DNA of 64,000 nucleotides from Paraburkholderia sprentiae WSM5005 (GCF_001865575.2 NZ_CP017562.2:2480001-2544000); one strand, 5' to 3'. Shown: positions 1 through 8,150, counted from the stretch's first letter. A program made the numbers and translations. The notes: generated by a model from the sequence alone, not told the origin.

Positions 1-210
1 CGGCTCTGCCGTCAAACCACGTCGGTTCCCGTTCGGCAGCCCACACTTGGCGAACGAAAGCGCTGTGCGCCGCGAGACCGTCGCGCGACACCCGACTATA
101 CTGGCGGTTGATCTCCCGACGCGTCGATCCGCGCCCCATCGGCGTTTCGTGCCGACCGCGCGCCGATTTCCACCAACCCGATTTCACGCGACCCGCGTCG
201 CGCCCCTGCC

Positions 211-912
211 ATGCCCGATTTACCGATCCACCTGTGGTATTCGATCACCAGCCTCGGCGGCGCCGGCTTGACGCTGCCGCTCGCGCTCGCGATCGCGCTG
301 TGGTTGGCGGTCGGCTATTCGTGGCGGCTCGCGGCCTGCTGGCTCGCCCTGCTCGGCACGGCGATCGGCGTCGTGACCGTGACCAAGCTCGCCTTCCTCG
401 GCTGGGGTGTCGGCGTACGCGAACTCGACTTCACCGGCGTCAGCGGTCACTCCATGCTGTCCACGGCCGTCTATCCGGCCGCGCTATTCTTGATGTTATT
501 GCCCGCGCGTCGCGCCATCCGGCTGCTGGGCGTGCTGGCGGGGCTGGCCGCCGGCTTGGCGGTGGGGTTGTCGCGCGTCGTGCTGAGCGCGCATTCGCCG
601 TCCGAAGCAGTCACCGGCTGCCTCGTCGGCGCGCTCGCCGCGCTCCTGTTCGTGCGAATCGCGTGGAATGCCGAGCCGGACCGGCTGTCGGCGCTGCCGG
701 TCGCCGTCAGCATGATGGTGCTGGCACTGGTGATGCACGGCGTGCACGTGCCCACGCAGCGCTGGGTCACGCATATCGCGCTGAAGGTGTCCGGCCACGA
801 TCGGCCGTTCATTCGCGCAAAATGGAAGTCCATACGCGACATTCGTCCGTCAGCCGCGCCGCTGTCAAAAACCCGCAACGGGCTCGAGCCGGTGCACGCA
901 TTGGACATCTGA
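211..912 (+). CDS. PAP2-superfamily membrane phosphatase
   Basis: A 233-aa protein with several hydrophobic segments, the first at about residues 18-36, so it should sit in the inner membrane. It carries the type-2 phosphatidic acid phosphatase signature: SGHS at residues 78-81 and SR(x5)H at 121-128, where the final Asp of the family motif appears as Glu (SPSE, 129-132). Family members remove phosphate from lipid phosphates such as phosphatidate or undecaprenyl pyrophosphate. The substrate here cannot be read from the sequence. The C-terminal 40 residues are polar. No clear ribosome-binding site precedes the ATG, so the start rests on the normal N-terminus for the family. It stands alone on the plus strand ahead of modABC. 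Confidence 0.8.
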   Translation: MPDLPIHLWYSITSLGGAGLTLPLALAIALWLAVGYSWRLAACWLALLGTAIGVVTVTKLAFLGWGVGVRELDFTGVSGHSMLSTAVYPAALFLMLLPARRAIRLLGVLAGLAAGLAVGLSRVVLSAHSPSEAVTGCLVGALAALLFVRIAWNAEPDRLSALPVAVSMMVLALVMHGVHVPTQRWVTHIALKVSGHDRPFIRAKWKSIRDIRPSAAPLSKTRNGLEPVHALDI

Positions 913-1040
913 GCCCGCTGCGCCGCGCGTTTTGGCGCATTTTCTGGCGCGTTCTTCAGCTTCGTTGATAGTCTCGCAGCGCATCGCTCGCGCTTGACGC
1001 CGTGCGTCAAGCGCTGCGCCGGGTCGACCGTTGCGCGCAC

Positions 1041-1064
1041 CGCTATAGCTGCGGATATATTACG
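1041..1064. promoter_or_regulatory. ModE operator upstream of modA
   Basis: Two nine-base half-sites, CGCTATAGC and TATATTACG, are separated by exactly six bases. The known ModE consensus is CGnTATATA - 6 bases - TATATAnCG. The left half matches 7 of 9 positions and the right half 8 of 9, and the right half is followed by AT as in the full consensus. The site lies 51 bases before the modA start codon. A modE gene sits just downstream of modC. By family knowledge, molybdate-loaded ModE represses modABC from such a site. Confidence 0.8.
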
Positions 1065-1115
1065 ATAGCGATTTTAAGCCGTTGCTTCCTGCTCACGTCA
1101 GACTCCAGGTCCTTC

Positions 1116-1889
1116 ATGACACTCACTTGCCATCTGAAGCAATACGCATTGTGCGTCGCAGCCGCCGTGTCCCTCGTGGCCAGCGCGAATGCGCACGCTG
1201 ATGAACTGGTGGTCTCGGCCGCCGCCAGCCTGACCAATGCGTTCAAGGCGGTCGGCGATGCCTTCGAGCAGCAGCATCCGGGCATCAAGGTTCTGTTGAA
1301 CTTCGGCGCGTCCGACGTGCTGATGCAACAGATAATCAAGGGCGCGCCCGCCGACGTATTCGCATCCGCGGATCAGAAGGCAATGGACAAGGCCGCGGCG
1401 GCACAGATGATCGTGCCGTCCACGCGGCGCGACTTCGCCGCCAACTCGCTGGTGCTGATCGTGCCCGCCGACAGTCATTTCTCACCGGCCAACCTCAACG
1501 CGCTGACGGCCGCGAACGTCAAGCGCGTCGCATTCGGCGATCCGGCTTCGGTACCGGTCGGCCGCTACACGCAGGGCGCGCTGCAGGCCGCAGGCGTGTG
1601 GGACGCGGTCAGCGCGAAGGCGGTGCTCGCGTCGAACGTGCGTCAGAGCCTCGATTACGTCGCGCGCGGCGAAGTCGACGCCGGCTTCGTGTTCGGCACC
1701 GACGCCGCGATCATGCCCGACAAGGTCAAGGTCGCGCTGAACCTGCCGACGCAAACGCCGATCACCTATCCGATCGCGCAGGTCGAAGGCAGCCATCAGG
1801 CAGCCGACGCGCAGACCTTCGTCGACTTCGTGCTATCGCCGGCCGGCCAGGCTGTGCTCGCGAAGTACGGCTTCGAGCCGGCGCATTAA
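1116..1889 (+). CDS. modA: Molybdate ABC transporter, periplasmic binding protein
   Basis: A 257-aa extracellular solute-binding protein. The N-terminus is a Sec signal peptide with a hydrophobic core and likely cleavage after AxA near residue 28 (ANAHA then DELVVSAAASL). The mature start, with the SAAASL...F motif and later the LLNFGASDVLMQQI and GAPADVFASAD stretches, is typical of ModA, which binds molybdate or tungstate and delivers it to ModBC. The reading frame is open further upstream, but the ATG chosen here is the one directly followed by the signal peptide. The first gene of modABC, it lies behind a ModE box and 21 bases ahead of modB. Confidence 0.95.
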   Translation: MTLTCHLKQYALCVAAAVSLVASANAHADELVVSAAASLTNAFKAVGDAFEQQHPGIKVLLNFGASDVLMQQIIKGAPADVFASADQKAMDKAAAAQMIVPSTRRDFAANSLVLIVPADSHFSPANLNALTAANVKRVAFGDPASVPVGRYTQGALQAAGVWDAVSAKAVLASNVRQSLDYVARGEVDAGFVFGTDAAIMPDKVKVALNLPTQTPITYPIAQVEGSHQAADAQTFVDFVLSPAGQAVLAKYGFEPAH

Positions 1890-1910
1890 TTCACGGGAGA
1901 GCACACGCTC

Positions 1911-2585
1911 ATGCAACAGGCCTGGGTTCCGCTGCTGCTATCGCTGAAGGTCGCGGGCTGGGCCACCGTGCTCAATCTCGTGCTCGGCGTCGCGGCGGCG
2001 CTCGGCCTGTCGCGCTGGCGCTCCGGCGCGCGCGACGTGATCGATTCGCTGCTGATGCTGCCGCTGGTGTTGCCGCCCACCGTGCTCGGCTATTACCTGC
2101 TCGTGCTGCTTGGCCGGCGCGGCGTGATCGGCGCGTGGCTCGACCGTTTCGACATCCAGCTCGTGTTCACGTGGCAGGGCGCGGTGATCGCGTCGACGGT
2201 GGTCGCGTTTCCGCTCGTGCTGAAGTCGGCGCGCGCGGCCTTCGAAGGCGTCGATCCGCAGCTGGAACGCGCGGCGCGCACGCTGGGCGTCAGCGAAGCC
2301 GCGGTGTTTTTCCGCGTGACGCTGCCGCTCGCCGCGCGCGGCATCCTCGCCGGCGGCCTGCTCGCGTTTGCGCGCGCGCTTGGCGAATTCGGCGCGACGC
2401 TGATGATCGCGGGCAACCTGCCGGGCCGCACGCAGACGCTGTCTGTGGCGGTCTATTCGGCGGTGCAGGCTGGCGACGACAGCACCGCCAACCTCCTCGT
2501 GCTCGTCACCTCGGTCGCGTGCGTGACGATCCTGCTGCTCGCGGGGCGCCTCGTGCCGCAGCACACGCTGCTGAGAGCGCGCTGA
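1911..2585 (+). CDS. modB: Molybdate ABC transporter permease
   Basis: A 224-aa integral membrane permease with about five hydrophobic segments. The loop ERAARTLGVSEAAVFFRVTLPLAARGI, ending in ALGEFGATLMIAGN, is the EAA-type cytoplasmic loop that docks on the ATPase. The phrase LPPTVLGYYLLVLLGRRG is characteristic of ModB. It forms the channel for molybdate handed over by ModA. It sits between modA and modC, with one base between its stop codon and the modC start, so translational coupling is likely. Confidence 0.95.
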   Translation: MQQAWVPLLLSLKVAGWATVLNLVLGVAAALGLSRWRSGARDVIDSLLMLPLVLPPTVLGYYLLVLLGRRGVIGAWLDRFDIQLVFTWQGAVIASTVVAFPLVLKSARAAFEGVDPQLERAARTLGVSEAAVFFRVTLPLAARGILAGGLLAFARALGEFGATLMIAGNLPGRTQTLSVAVYSAVQAGDDSTANLLVLVTSVACVTILLLAGRLVPQHTLLRAR

Positions 2586-2586
2586 C

Positions 2587-3297
2587 ATGCCGCTCGACGT
2601 CGCCATCCGCAAGACCTTCGAGACCGCCGAGCGGCGCTTCACGCTCGACGTCGCGTTCAGCGCGAGCACCCAGCGGCTCGTGCTGTTCGGACCGTCGGGC
2701 GCGGGCAAGAGCCTGACCTTGCAGGCGATCGCCGGCTTGCTGCGTCCAGATGAAGGGACCATCACACTGCACGGCACCACCTTGTTCGACAGCGCGATCG
2801 GCATCGATCAGAAGCCGCAGGCGCGCAAGATCGCGTATCTGTTTCAGGACTATGCGTTGTTTCCGCATCTGAACGTGCGGCAGAACATCGGCTTCGGGCT
2901 GCGCCAGGGATGGCTCAATCCTCGTGCGCGCGGCGCGCATGCGCAAATCGATTACTGGCTCGACGCGCTCGAGTTGAGGAGCGTGGCGGGCAATCATCCG
3001 GCGCAACTGTCGGGCGGGCAAAAGCAGCGCGTCGCGCTCGCGCGGGCGCTGGTTTCGCAGCCGCGCCTGCTGCTGCTCGACGAACCGTTTTCGGCTCTGG
3101 ATAGCGCGCTGCGCCAGCGTATGCGGCGCGAGCTATCGGACCTGCAAACGCGGCTCGACATTCCGATGGTGCTCATCACGCACGATCCAGACGACGTCGC
3201 CGCATTCGGCGACCAGGTCGTGCAGGTCCGCGACGGCCGCGTGCGCGAGAATCATCCGTTCGCGGGGTATGCGCGCAGTGAAGCGTCACCTGGTTGA
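2587..3297 (+). CDS. modC: Molybdate ABC transporter ATPase, short form without Mop domain
   Basis: A 236-aa ABC ATPase that powers the ModB channel. Walker A is GPSGAGKS at residues 35-42, the signature LSGGQ at 141-145, and Walker B LLLLDEP at 161-167 followed by the D-loop SALD; the switch His is in ITHD. Classical ModC proteins are about 350 aa because a C-terminal TOBE/Mop domain binds oxyanion. Here the protein stops after the nucleotide-binding domain, and only 38 bases separate its stop from the end of convergent modE, so the domain is absent rather than missed. Gene context makes the molybdate assignment firm. Confidence 0.93.
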   Translation: MPLDVAIRKTFETAERRFTLDVAFSASTQRLVLFGPSGAGKSLTLQAIAGLLRPDEGTITLHGTTLFDSAIGIDQKPQARKIAYLFQDYALFPHLNVRQNIGFGLRQGWLNPRARGAHAQIDYWLDALELRSVAGNHPAQLSGGQKQRVALARALVSQPRLLLLDEPFSALDSALRQRMRRELSDLQTRLDIPMVLITHDPDDVAAFGDQVVQVRDGRVRENHPFAGYARSEASPG

Positions 3298-3335
3298 GCG
3301 AGTGGCTTTGCGCCGTCGTTACCTGCGGGCAGCCG

Positions 3336-4181
3336 TCAATCCTTCACGCCGAGTATCACGCTCGACGCCTTGAACACCGCGACCGCGCGCGCGCCTTCCT
3401 GCAATCCGAGCGTGTCGACGCTGGCATTGGTCACGACCGCGGTGATTACCGCGCCGCCCTCGAGCCCGAGCGACACTTGCGCGTTGACCGCGCCGCGCTT
3501 CACGCTGTGCACCGTGCCATGCAACTGATTGCGCGCCGACAGTTTCAACGGCGCGCCGCCATCGCCGTTACCCGCGACGAGCAGCACGACCCACGACGCC
3601 TTGATCAGCGCAAATGCCGCCACGCCGACCGCGAGCCCGAGCGCTTCGGTGCTCTCGTGCGTGAGCACCGCGACGATCGCGTGGCCGCCGGCCAGCGCAA
3701 GCGTCACTTCGTCGTTGACAGTGCCACGCGCGATCGCCGACACCCTGCCGTAAAACTGATTGCGCGCGCTCGTCTTCACGCCGATGCGGCCGATCAGATC
3801 CCAGTCCGTCGCGAAGCCCTCGCCGATCGCTGCCCCCGCGCGTTCGAGAAAGCGTCGATGCTCGCGCTCCACCGCGCGAAACGTGTCGATCAGCTTCACC
3901 GCGCGCGGCGTCAGCGTCGTGCCGCCGCCGCCCTTGCCGCCGGTCAGACGCACGACGAGCGGCTCGCCGGCAAGGTTGTTCATCGTGTCGACGGCATCCC
4001 ACGCGCCTTTGTAGCTGATGCCGACCGCCTTCGCCGCACTCGTGATCGAGCCGGTCTCGCCGATCGCCGCCAGCAGCGCGATGCGGGCCGCACCGCCGAG
4101 CGTCTGCGCGCCGGCCTTGAACCAGACGGAGCCGCCGAGTTCGAGCGGGTCGCGAGGCGGATCGGGACGGTCGATGGTCAT
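3336..4181 (-). CDS. modE: Molybdate-responsive transcriptional regulator ModE
   Basis: A 281-aa regulator. Residues about 20-115 form the LysR-like winged helix-turn-helix of ModE, with GSITSAAKAVGISYKGAWDA as the recognition region and a glycine-rich GGKGGGGTTL wing. Two TOBE/Mop domains follow at about 137-201 and 214-279, each opening with SARNQ, and bind molybdate. With molybdate bound, ModE represses modABC; the operator is visible at 1041-1064. The gene is convergent with modC. It has the normal full length, so the oxyanion-sensing Mop domains in this locus are found here and not in ModC. Confidence 0.95.
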   Translation of the reverse strand: MTIDRPDPPRDPLELGGSVWFKAGAQTLGGAARIALLAAIGETGSITSAAKAVGISYKGAWDAVDTMNNLAGEPLVVRLTGGKGGGGTTLTPRAVKLIDTFRAVEREHRRFLERAGAAIGEGFATDWDLIGRIGVKTSARNQFYGRVSAIARGTVNDEVTLALAGGHAIVAVLTHESTEALGLAVGVAAFALIKASWVVLLVAGNGDGGAPLKLSARNQLHGTVHSVKRGAVNAQVSLGLEGGAVITAVVTNASVDTLGLQEGARAVAVFKASSVILGVKD

Positions 4182-4221
4182 GATGGGCAGCGGTCGAGGT
4201 TAGGTGGTAGAGCGGCGACCC

Positions 4222-4227
4222 ATTATA
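4222..4227 (-). promoter_or_regulatory. Candidate -10 element of the modE promoter
   Basis: On the minus strand a perfect TATAAT lies about 40 bases before the modE start codon. No good -35 hexamer is seen 17 bases upstream. A sequence resembling one ModE half-site (CGATATAAT) overlaps it, but its partner half is missing. Confidence 0.45.
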
Positions 4228-4266
4228 TCGACGCGCTGTTCTGCCGCTGGCGCCTACGGTTGCCGC

Positions 4267-4971
4267 TCACCACGGCACGACTCTGCCGAGGTAGTCGAGG
4301 TAGTGCAAGCCGGTACGGCCTTCATGAGCGTCGATCGTGCTGACCAGGTTCGGGATGCTTTCGTCGATGCTCAGACGTGCGTGCGGGCCGCCCATATCGG
4401 TTCGCACCCACCCGGGCGCCATCAGCAGCAGCGTTTTGGTGTCGCCTCGATGGCGCGCGGCAAAGCTGCGCATGAACATATTGAGCGCGGCCTTGCTGCC
4501 GCGATAGACCTCGTAGTTGCCGTTCTCGTTGTTAGCGACGCTGCCCTGGCCCGACGACATCACGCCGATCGTGCCAGTCGGCCGAACCAGATCCTGCAAG
4601 GCCTCGACGACGCGCATCGGGCTCAACGCATTCGTCACCATCACGCGCACGAACTCATCGGTCGACACATCCGCGATCGTTTCGCGATCGTCGTTCTTGA
4701 CGCCGGCGTTGACGAACAGCAGATCGATCGGACGTGCTTCGAGGCGGCCGCGCAACGCGGCGACCTGCGCGGGAATCGTGATGTCAACCGTTTCGACTTC
4801 AAGTGCGCCGCGTGACGCGTTCGCAAGTTCGAGGAGTCTTGCTGTGGAGCCCTGTCTGCCGGTGGCGATGACTCGCCAGCCGCGCCTCAGGTACGCCTCG
4901 ACCATCGCGAAACCGAGGCCGCGCGAGGCGCCGATCAAAAGCATGGTTTTTTGCTGGGTTGCGGGTTGCAT
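4267..4971 (-). CDS. Short-chain dehydrogenase/reductase
   Basis: A 234-aa Rossmann-fold oxidoreductase of the classical SDR family. The cofactor motif GASRGLG is at residues 14-20, NAG at 88-90, a catalytic Ser near 139 and the YxxxK pair at Tyr156 and Lys160. The Arg in the glycine motif and the Arg after the second strand (ATGR) suggest NADP(H). Substrate is unknown. An upstream in-frame ATG at 5013 would add 14 residues, but the chosen ATG has GAGGG seven to eight bases before it and the other has no such site. It is divergent from a LysR regulator, which is the usual sign of regulation by that neighbour. Confidence 0.85.
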   Translation of the reverse strand: MQPATQQKTMLLIGASRGLGFAMVEAYLRRGWRVIATGRQGSTARLLELANASRGALEVETVDITIPAQVAALRGRLEARPIDLLFVNAGVKNDDRETIADVSTDEFVRVMVTNALSPMRVVEALQDLVRPTGTIGVMSSGQGSVANNENGNYEVYRGSKAALNMFMRSFAARHRGDTKTLLLMAPGWVRTDMGGPHARLSIDESIPNLVSTIDAHEGRTGLHYLDYLGRVVPW

Positions 4972-5025
4972 GGGTCGTTTCCCTCGAATGAATTCCGGTT
5001 GGAATGCGTGCACGAAATATAGTCA

Positions 5026-5069
5026 CGCGCCAGACATGGCGGAAGACGCAACGCTTGCACTTATAAAAT
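5026..5069. promoter_or_regulatory. Divergent promoter region between SDR and LysR genes
   Basis: Two candidate -10 elements face away from each other: TATATT on the minus strand (5026-5031), about 50 bases before the dehydrogenase start, and TATAAA on the plus strand (5062-5067), about 45 bases before the LysR ATG at 5112. Neither has a convincing -35 partner. A LysR-type site is expected between them, but no clear dyad could be assigned. Confidence 0.35.
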
Positions 5070-5111
5070 GCACCAGACGCCATGTATGAAAGTCGCGTGC
5101 TACGATCGGCC

Positions 5112-6053
5112 ATGCCTGATCACGACCTGAATCTGCTCGTTGCGTTGGACCTGCTGCTTGCCGAGGCGAGCGTAGTTCGCGCTGCTCGCCGGCTGGGACT
5201 GAGCGCGTCCGCAATGAGCCGAACGTTGGCGCGGCTTCGGGAGGCGACGGGCGACCCATTACTGGTTCGCGCCGGCCGCGAGATGGTGCTGACTCCGCAT
5301 GCCGAGGCATTGCGTCGACGTACGAGCGATGCGGTCCACGAAGCCCGGGCCTTGCTGCGCCCCTCTACGACGGATCCGGATTTCCACACGCTCCAGCGGA
5401 CCTTCATCATTCGTGCCAACGACGGCTTCGTGGAAGCATTTGGTGCCTCGGTGATCGCTGAAGCGACGGCGCATGCGCCGAACGTGCGGATCAGTTTTGC
5501 ACCGAAAACCGAGAAAACGCCGATGCATCTACGGGAGGGTTCGGCGGATCTCGAGATCGGCGTGCTCGCTGAGATGGGCCCGGAAATACGCGTTCAAGCG
5601 CTTTTCCGCGATCGCTTTGTCGGCGTCGCTAGAAAAGGGCATCCGCTGGAATCGGAGCGCGAGGTCACCGCCGAAAGATATGTTGCGTTCGGCCACGTGG
5701 TCGCTTCGCGACGCGGACGTAGCAGCGGCCCGGTCGATGCCGCGTTGGCCGCGTTGGGACTGGAAAGAAAGGTCGTCGCCGTGGTGCCCGGTTTTCCCGC
5801 CGCGCTGGCGGTGGCTCGCGCATCCGATCTGATTGCGCTCGTGCCTGCATCGTTTCTGCTCGGTCTGCCGGAAAATCAGTCGAAGGCTCAGCAATCCCCG
5901 GTATCAGCCACCGTGTTCGCCTTCGATCTTCCGGTGACGACGGGGAGAATCACGGTATCGCAAATGTGGCATCCGCGCGTCGACGCAGAGCCGGTTCATC
6001 GTTGGCTGCGGCAGCTCGTGCTCGACGTGTGCCGCCGGAAGGCGCCCTCGTGA
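5112..6053 (+). CDS. LysR-family transcriptional regulator
   Basis: A 313-aa LTTR. The N-terminal winged helix-turn-helix opens with HDLNLLVALDLLLAEASVVR and contains RRLGLSASAMSRTLARLRE; an effector-binding domain of about 200 residues follows. An in-frame ATG 30 bases upstream (5082) is possible, but the candidate -10 at 5062-5067 would leave only a few bases of leader, and LTTRs of this type begin at the MPDHDLN position. It probably controls the divergent dehydrogenase gene and itself. The effector is unknown. Confidence 0.9.
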   Translation: MPDHDLNLLVALDLLLAEASVVRAARRLGLSASAMSRTLARLREATGDPLLVRAGREMVLTPHAEALRRRTSDAVHEARALLRPSTTDPDFHTLQRTFIIRANDGFVEAFGASVIAEATAHAPNVRISFAPKTEKTPMHLREGSADLEIGVLAEMGPEIRVQALFRDRFVGVARKGHPLESEREVTAERYVAFGHVVASRRGRSSGPVDAALAALGLERKVVAVVPGFPAALAVARASDLIALVPASFLLGLPENQSKAQQSPVSATVFAFDLPVTTGRITVSQMWHPRVDAEPVHRWLRQLVLDVCRRKAPS

Positions 6054-6133
6054 ATCATCGATAATGAGCAGGAAACGCAAACTATTGGACGTATGACGGA
6101 TCACCGGCAACGCCCGGACCTGGAGACTACGTG

Positions 6134-6382
6134 ATGTCACCCTCGCATGATTACTGGTTTCCCGCGAAACGCTATGGCTGGGGTTGGGGCTTTCCCGTGC
6201 GCTGGCAAGGATGGGCGACGCTGCTCGCGTATTTGGTGTTGCTCGGCACAGTCATTTTCAGATATCGACCCGCGGGTCATCCGCTCATGTTCGCGATGCT
6301 GGTTGCGCTGCTAACCGTTGCGTTCGTGGCCGTGTGCTGGCTGAAAGGCGAGCCGCCGCGCTGGCGGTGGGGTAAGGACTAG
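6134..6382 (+). CDS. Small two-helix membrane protein of unknown function
   Basis: An 82-aa protein that I do not recognise. An aromatic N-terminus (YWFPAKRYGWGWGFP) precedes two hydrophobic segments at about residues 27-43 and 52-69, ending in a short basic tail. GGAG eight bases before the ATG supports this start over the GTG directly in front of it. The Tyr/Trp-rich head and two helices point to an inner-membrane protein. It lies 80 bases after the LysR gene, on the same strand. Confidence 0.7.
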   Translation: MSPSHDYWFPAKRYGWGWGFPVRWQGWATLLAYLVLLGTVIFRYRPAGHPLMFAMLVALLTVAFVAVCWLKGEPPRWRWGKD

Positions 6383-6448
6383 CTGGCCCGGTCGCAAACC
6401 TTCCTGCCTGCTAGACTGGAAGTTCCCCTGCAAGCCATGGAGGGAAAC

Positions 6449-6637
6449 ATGACCACCGTCTACGTCGTAAAGACCGGCGAGAAGTTCCTCTGCACCGCAG
6501 AGGACGGCGATATCGGCATGGCACCGGAGATTAAGGAAGCCACGTCATTTCGCTCCTATGAGGAAGCAGATAAAGTCGCGAACGAACACGCCGACCCCGG
6601 GTACGAAATCGTGGCCGTCGACGTTGCGGCACGCTGA
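6449..6637 (+). CDS. Small conserved-looking hypothetical protein
   Basis: A 62-aa soluble acidic protein with no recognised domain. It reads as a compact mixed fold opening with TTVYVVKTGEKFLCTAEDGD and ending in a beta-like stretch (YEIVAVDVAA). The ATG is preceded by GGAGGGA at ideal spacing, stronger than most sites in the window, which argues for real translation. The more upstream in-frame ATG overlaps this ribosome-binding site and is unlikely. A possible -10 (TAGACT, 6412-6417) lies about 30 bases upstream. No functional link to its neighbours is visible. Confidence 0.65.
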   Translation: MTTVYVVKTGEKFLCTAEDGDIGMAPEIKEATSFRSYEEADKVANEHADPGYEIVAVDVAAR

Positions 6638-6688
6638 CGAAGAGTCCGCTCCCAGGCGCGACTGACGTCGCTGCCTGAGCGACGAAAC

Positions 6689-6718
6689 GCGGCGGCTCTG
6701 CATTGGCTGAGCCGCCGC
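6689..6718. terminator. Strong hairpin between convergent genes
   Basis: A perfect 10-bp stem (GCGGCGGCTC with GAGCCGCCGC) and a 10-base loop lie between the small plus-strand gene and the convergent tautomerase gene. It lacks a long T run; on the minus strand only TTT follows after one base. It probably ends transcription from one or both sides. Confidence 0.4.
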
Positions 6719-6770
6719 CCGCCGAACTGGCCGTTGTAGCCTGGAAGTCGTCCGGCCACCCAATGCATGG

Positions 6771-7160
6771 CTACAACTGTGCGCAGTACTGGCAGAGTCC
6801 ATTCCCAAACGACCAGTTCTCCTTCTCGACCTCGACGAGACTGATGAACACGTCCTCGGGCCGCACGCCCGGCGACTTCCCGAGTTCATCGACGATGCGC
6901 CGGTACAACGCCTTCTTCTGCTCGATCGAGCGCGTATTGCTGACGGTTAGCTGAATCACGACGAGATCGTCGCCGCGCTCGACATTCAGGTACTGCCGAT
7001 CGTAGATCATGTTGTCGGACGTGTGCTCGGTGATCAGCATGAACATGTCGTCCTTCGGCACGTTGAATGTGTCCACCAGCGAGCGCTGGATACCGGCGGT
7101 CAGCGCGTGGCGGTAGTCGGCCGGCTTGCCGGCGCGCAGTGAGATTCGGGTGAGCGGCAT
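6771..7160 (-). CDS. Tautomerase-family protein
   Basis: A 129-aa protein of the tautomerase superfamily, larger than the 62-aa 4-oxalocrotonate tautomerase and similar in size to the single-chain malonate-semialdehyde decarboxylase-like group. Pro2 directly follows the initiator Met and would become the catalytic N-terminal proline after Met removal. The conserved arrangement PLTRISLRAG, then HTSDNMIYDRQYL, then RSIEQKKALYRRIVDEL supports the family. Its substrate is unknown. It is divergent from a LysR-type gene across a 96-base gap that holds a dyad (7215-7236). Confidence 0.8.
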   Translation of the reverse strand: MPLTRISLRAGKPADYRHALTAGIQRSLVDTFNVPKDDMFMLITEHTSDNMIYDRQYLNVERGDDLVVIQLTVSNTRSIEQKKALYRRIVDELGKSPGVRPEDVFISLVEVEKENWSFGNGLCQYCAQL

Positions 7161-7214
7161 GATGAACTCCTTCGCGGTGTTGGGCTAAACACAGCTTAGG
7201 CGCGCTCGGTCATA

Positions 7215-7236
7215 ATAAACAGATATCCCTGTCTAT
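7215..7236. promoter_or_regulatory. Dyad operator between tautomerase and LysR genes
   Basis: ATAAACAG and CTGTCTAT form an inverted repeat (7 of 8 positions) around a six-base spacer. It is AT-rich in a GC-rich setting and sits midway between two divergent start codons, 54 bases from the tautomerase ATG and 20 from the LysR ATG. This is the position and form expected of an LTTR recognition site. Confidence 0.6.
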
Positions 7237-7256
7237 TTCATCCATTTTCGTTCGAA

Positions 7257-8106
7257 ATGAAAGTCCTCGATCTCGATGCGGTACGGGCCTTCGTGCTGGT
7301 CGCCGATCTGCGCAGCTTCACGCGCGCCGCGGATGCGCTCGACACCACGCAATCCGCCGTCAGCCTGAAGCTGAAGCGACTCGAAGCGCATCTGGGCAAA
7401 CACTTGCTGGAGCGCGCCGCGCGTCGTGCGTCTGTCCGCCGACGGCCAGGCGTTTCTCGGCGCCGCGCGCGAGTTGTTGAACGCGCACGAGCGCGCGCTC
7501 GGTGCGCTGTCGGTGGAGCGGCGGCGGCTCGTGCTCGGCCTCAGCGAGCATGTGGCGGGACCCGACCTGCCGCACCTGCTGGGCCGACTCAACGCGCACG
7601 ATCCGGGTCTCGTGGTCGAGCTGCATATGGGCACGTCGGCGGCGCTGCTCGCACAGTTCGACGAACGCCGGCTCGACGCGGCGATCGTCCGCTACGGCGC
7701 CGACGAACCACCGCGCGACGACGCGCAGACGCTGTTCAGCGAACCGCTCGGCTGGCTCGCGACGCCGACGTGGCTACCGCGAGTCGGCGAACCGCTGGCG
7801 CTCGCGTTATTGAGCCCGCCGTGCAGCGTGCGTGACGTCGCGTTACGCGCGCTGACGGCGGCGGGGGTCGCCTGGCAGGAGGTATTTGTCGGCGGCGGCG
7901 TCGCGGCGGTCGGCGCGGCCGTGGCCGCTGGGCTCGCCGTGTCGCCGCTCGCGCGCCGGGTCGCGCCGCGCGGCCTGATCGATGTCGGCGCGCGGCTCGG
8001 TCTGCCGGCGTTGCCGGAATCGCGCGTGACGCTGCATTCGCGCGTGCGCGAGCCGCGTTCGGCGGAAACGCTGCGGCTGCTCGCGAACGGCCTCGCCGCG
8101 GCGTGA
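7257..8106 (+). pseudogene. LysR-family regulator broken by a frameshift
   Basis: The first about 53 codons encode a normal LTTR helix-turn-helix (DLDAVRAFVLVADLRSFTRA, then TTQSAVSLKLKRLEAHLG) ending at LLER. The expected continuation, PRVVRLSADGQAFLGAAREL and the whole effector domain, is in the next frame from about 7417 to the stop at 8106. The region is 850 bases, one more than a multiple of three. The break falls in a run of GC dinucleotides (7411-7430), where loss of a dinucleotide by slippage, or a sequencing error, is easy. If real, the DNA-binding and sensing halves are uncoupled. The intact-looking neighbour and operator argue that the lesion is recent or an artefact. Confidence 0.75.
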
Positions 8107-8150
8107 AAGCACGATTGGCGCCGCACCGCGCCGGGCGGCTCGGAGGCGCC

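Noticed and set aside
1..139. A minus-strand frame opening at 139 and running off the left edge (about 46 codons)
   Set aside because: No ribosome-binding site and no recognisable motif; too little is visible to call a gene.
4214..4230. A second ModE site at the modE promoter (CGATATAAT)
   Set aside because: Only one half-site matches; the partner half at six-base spacing is absent.
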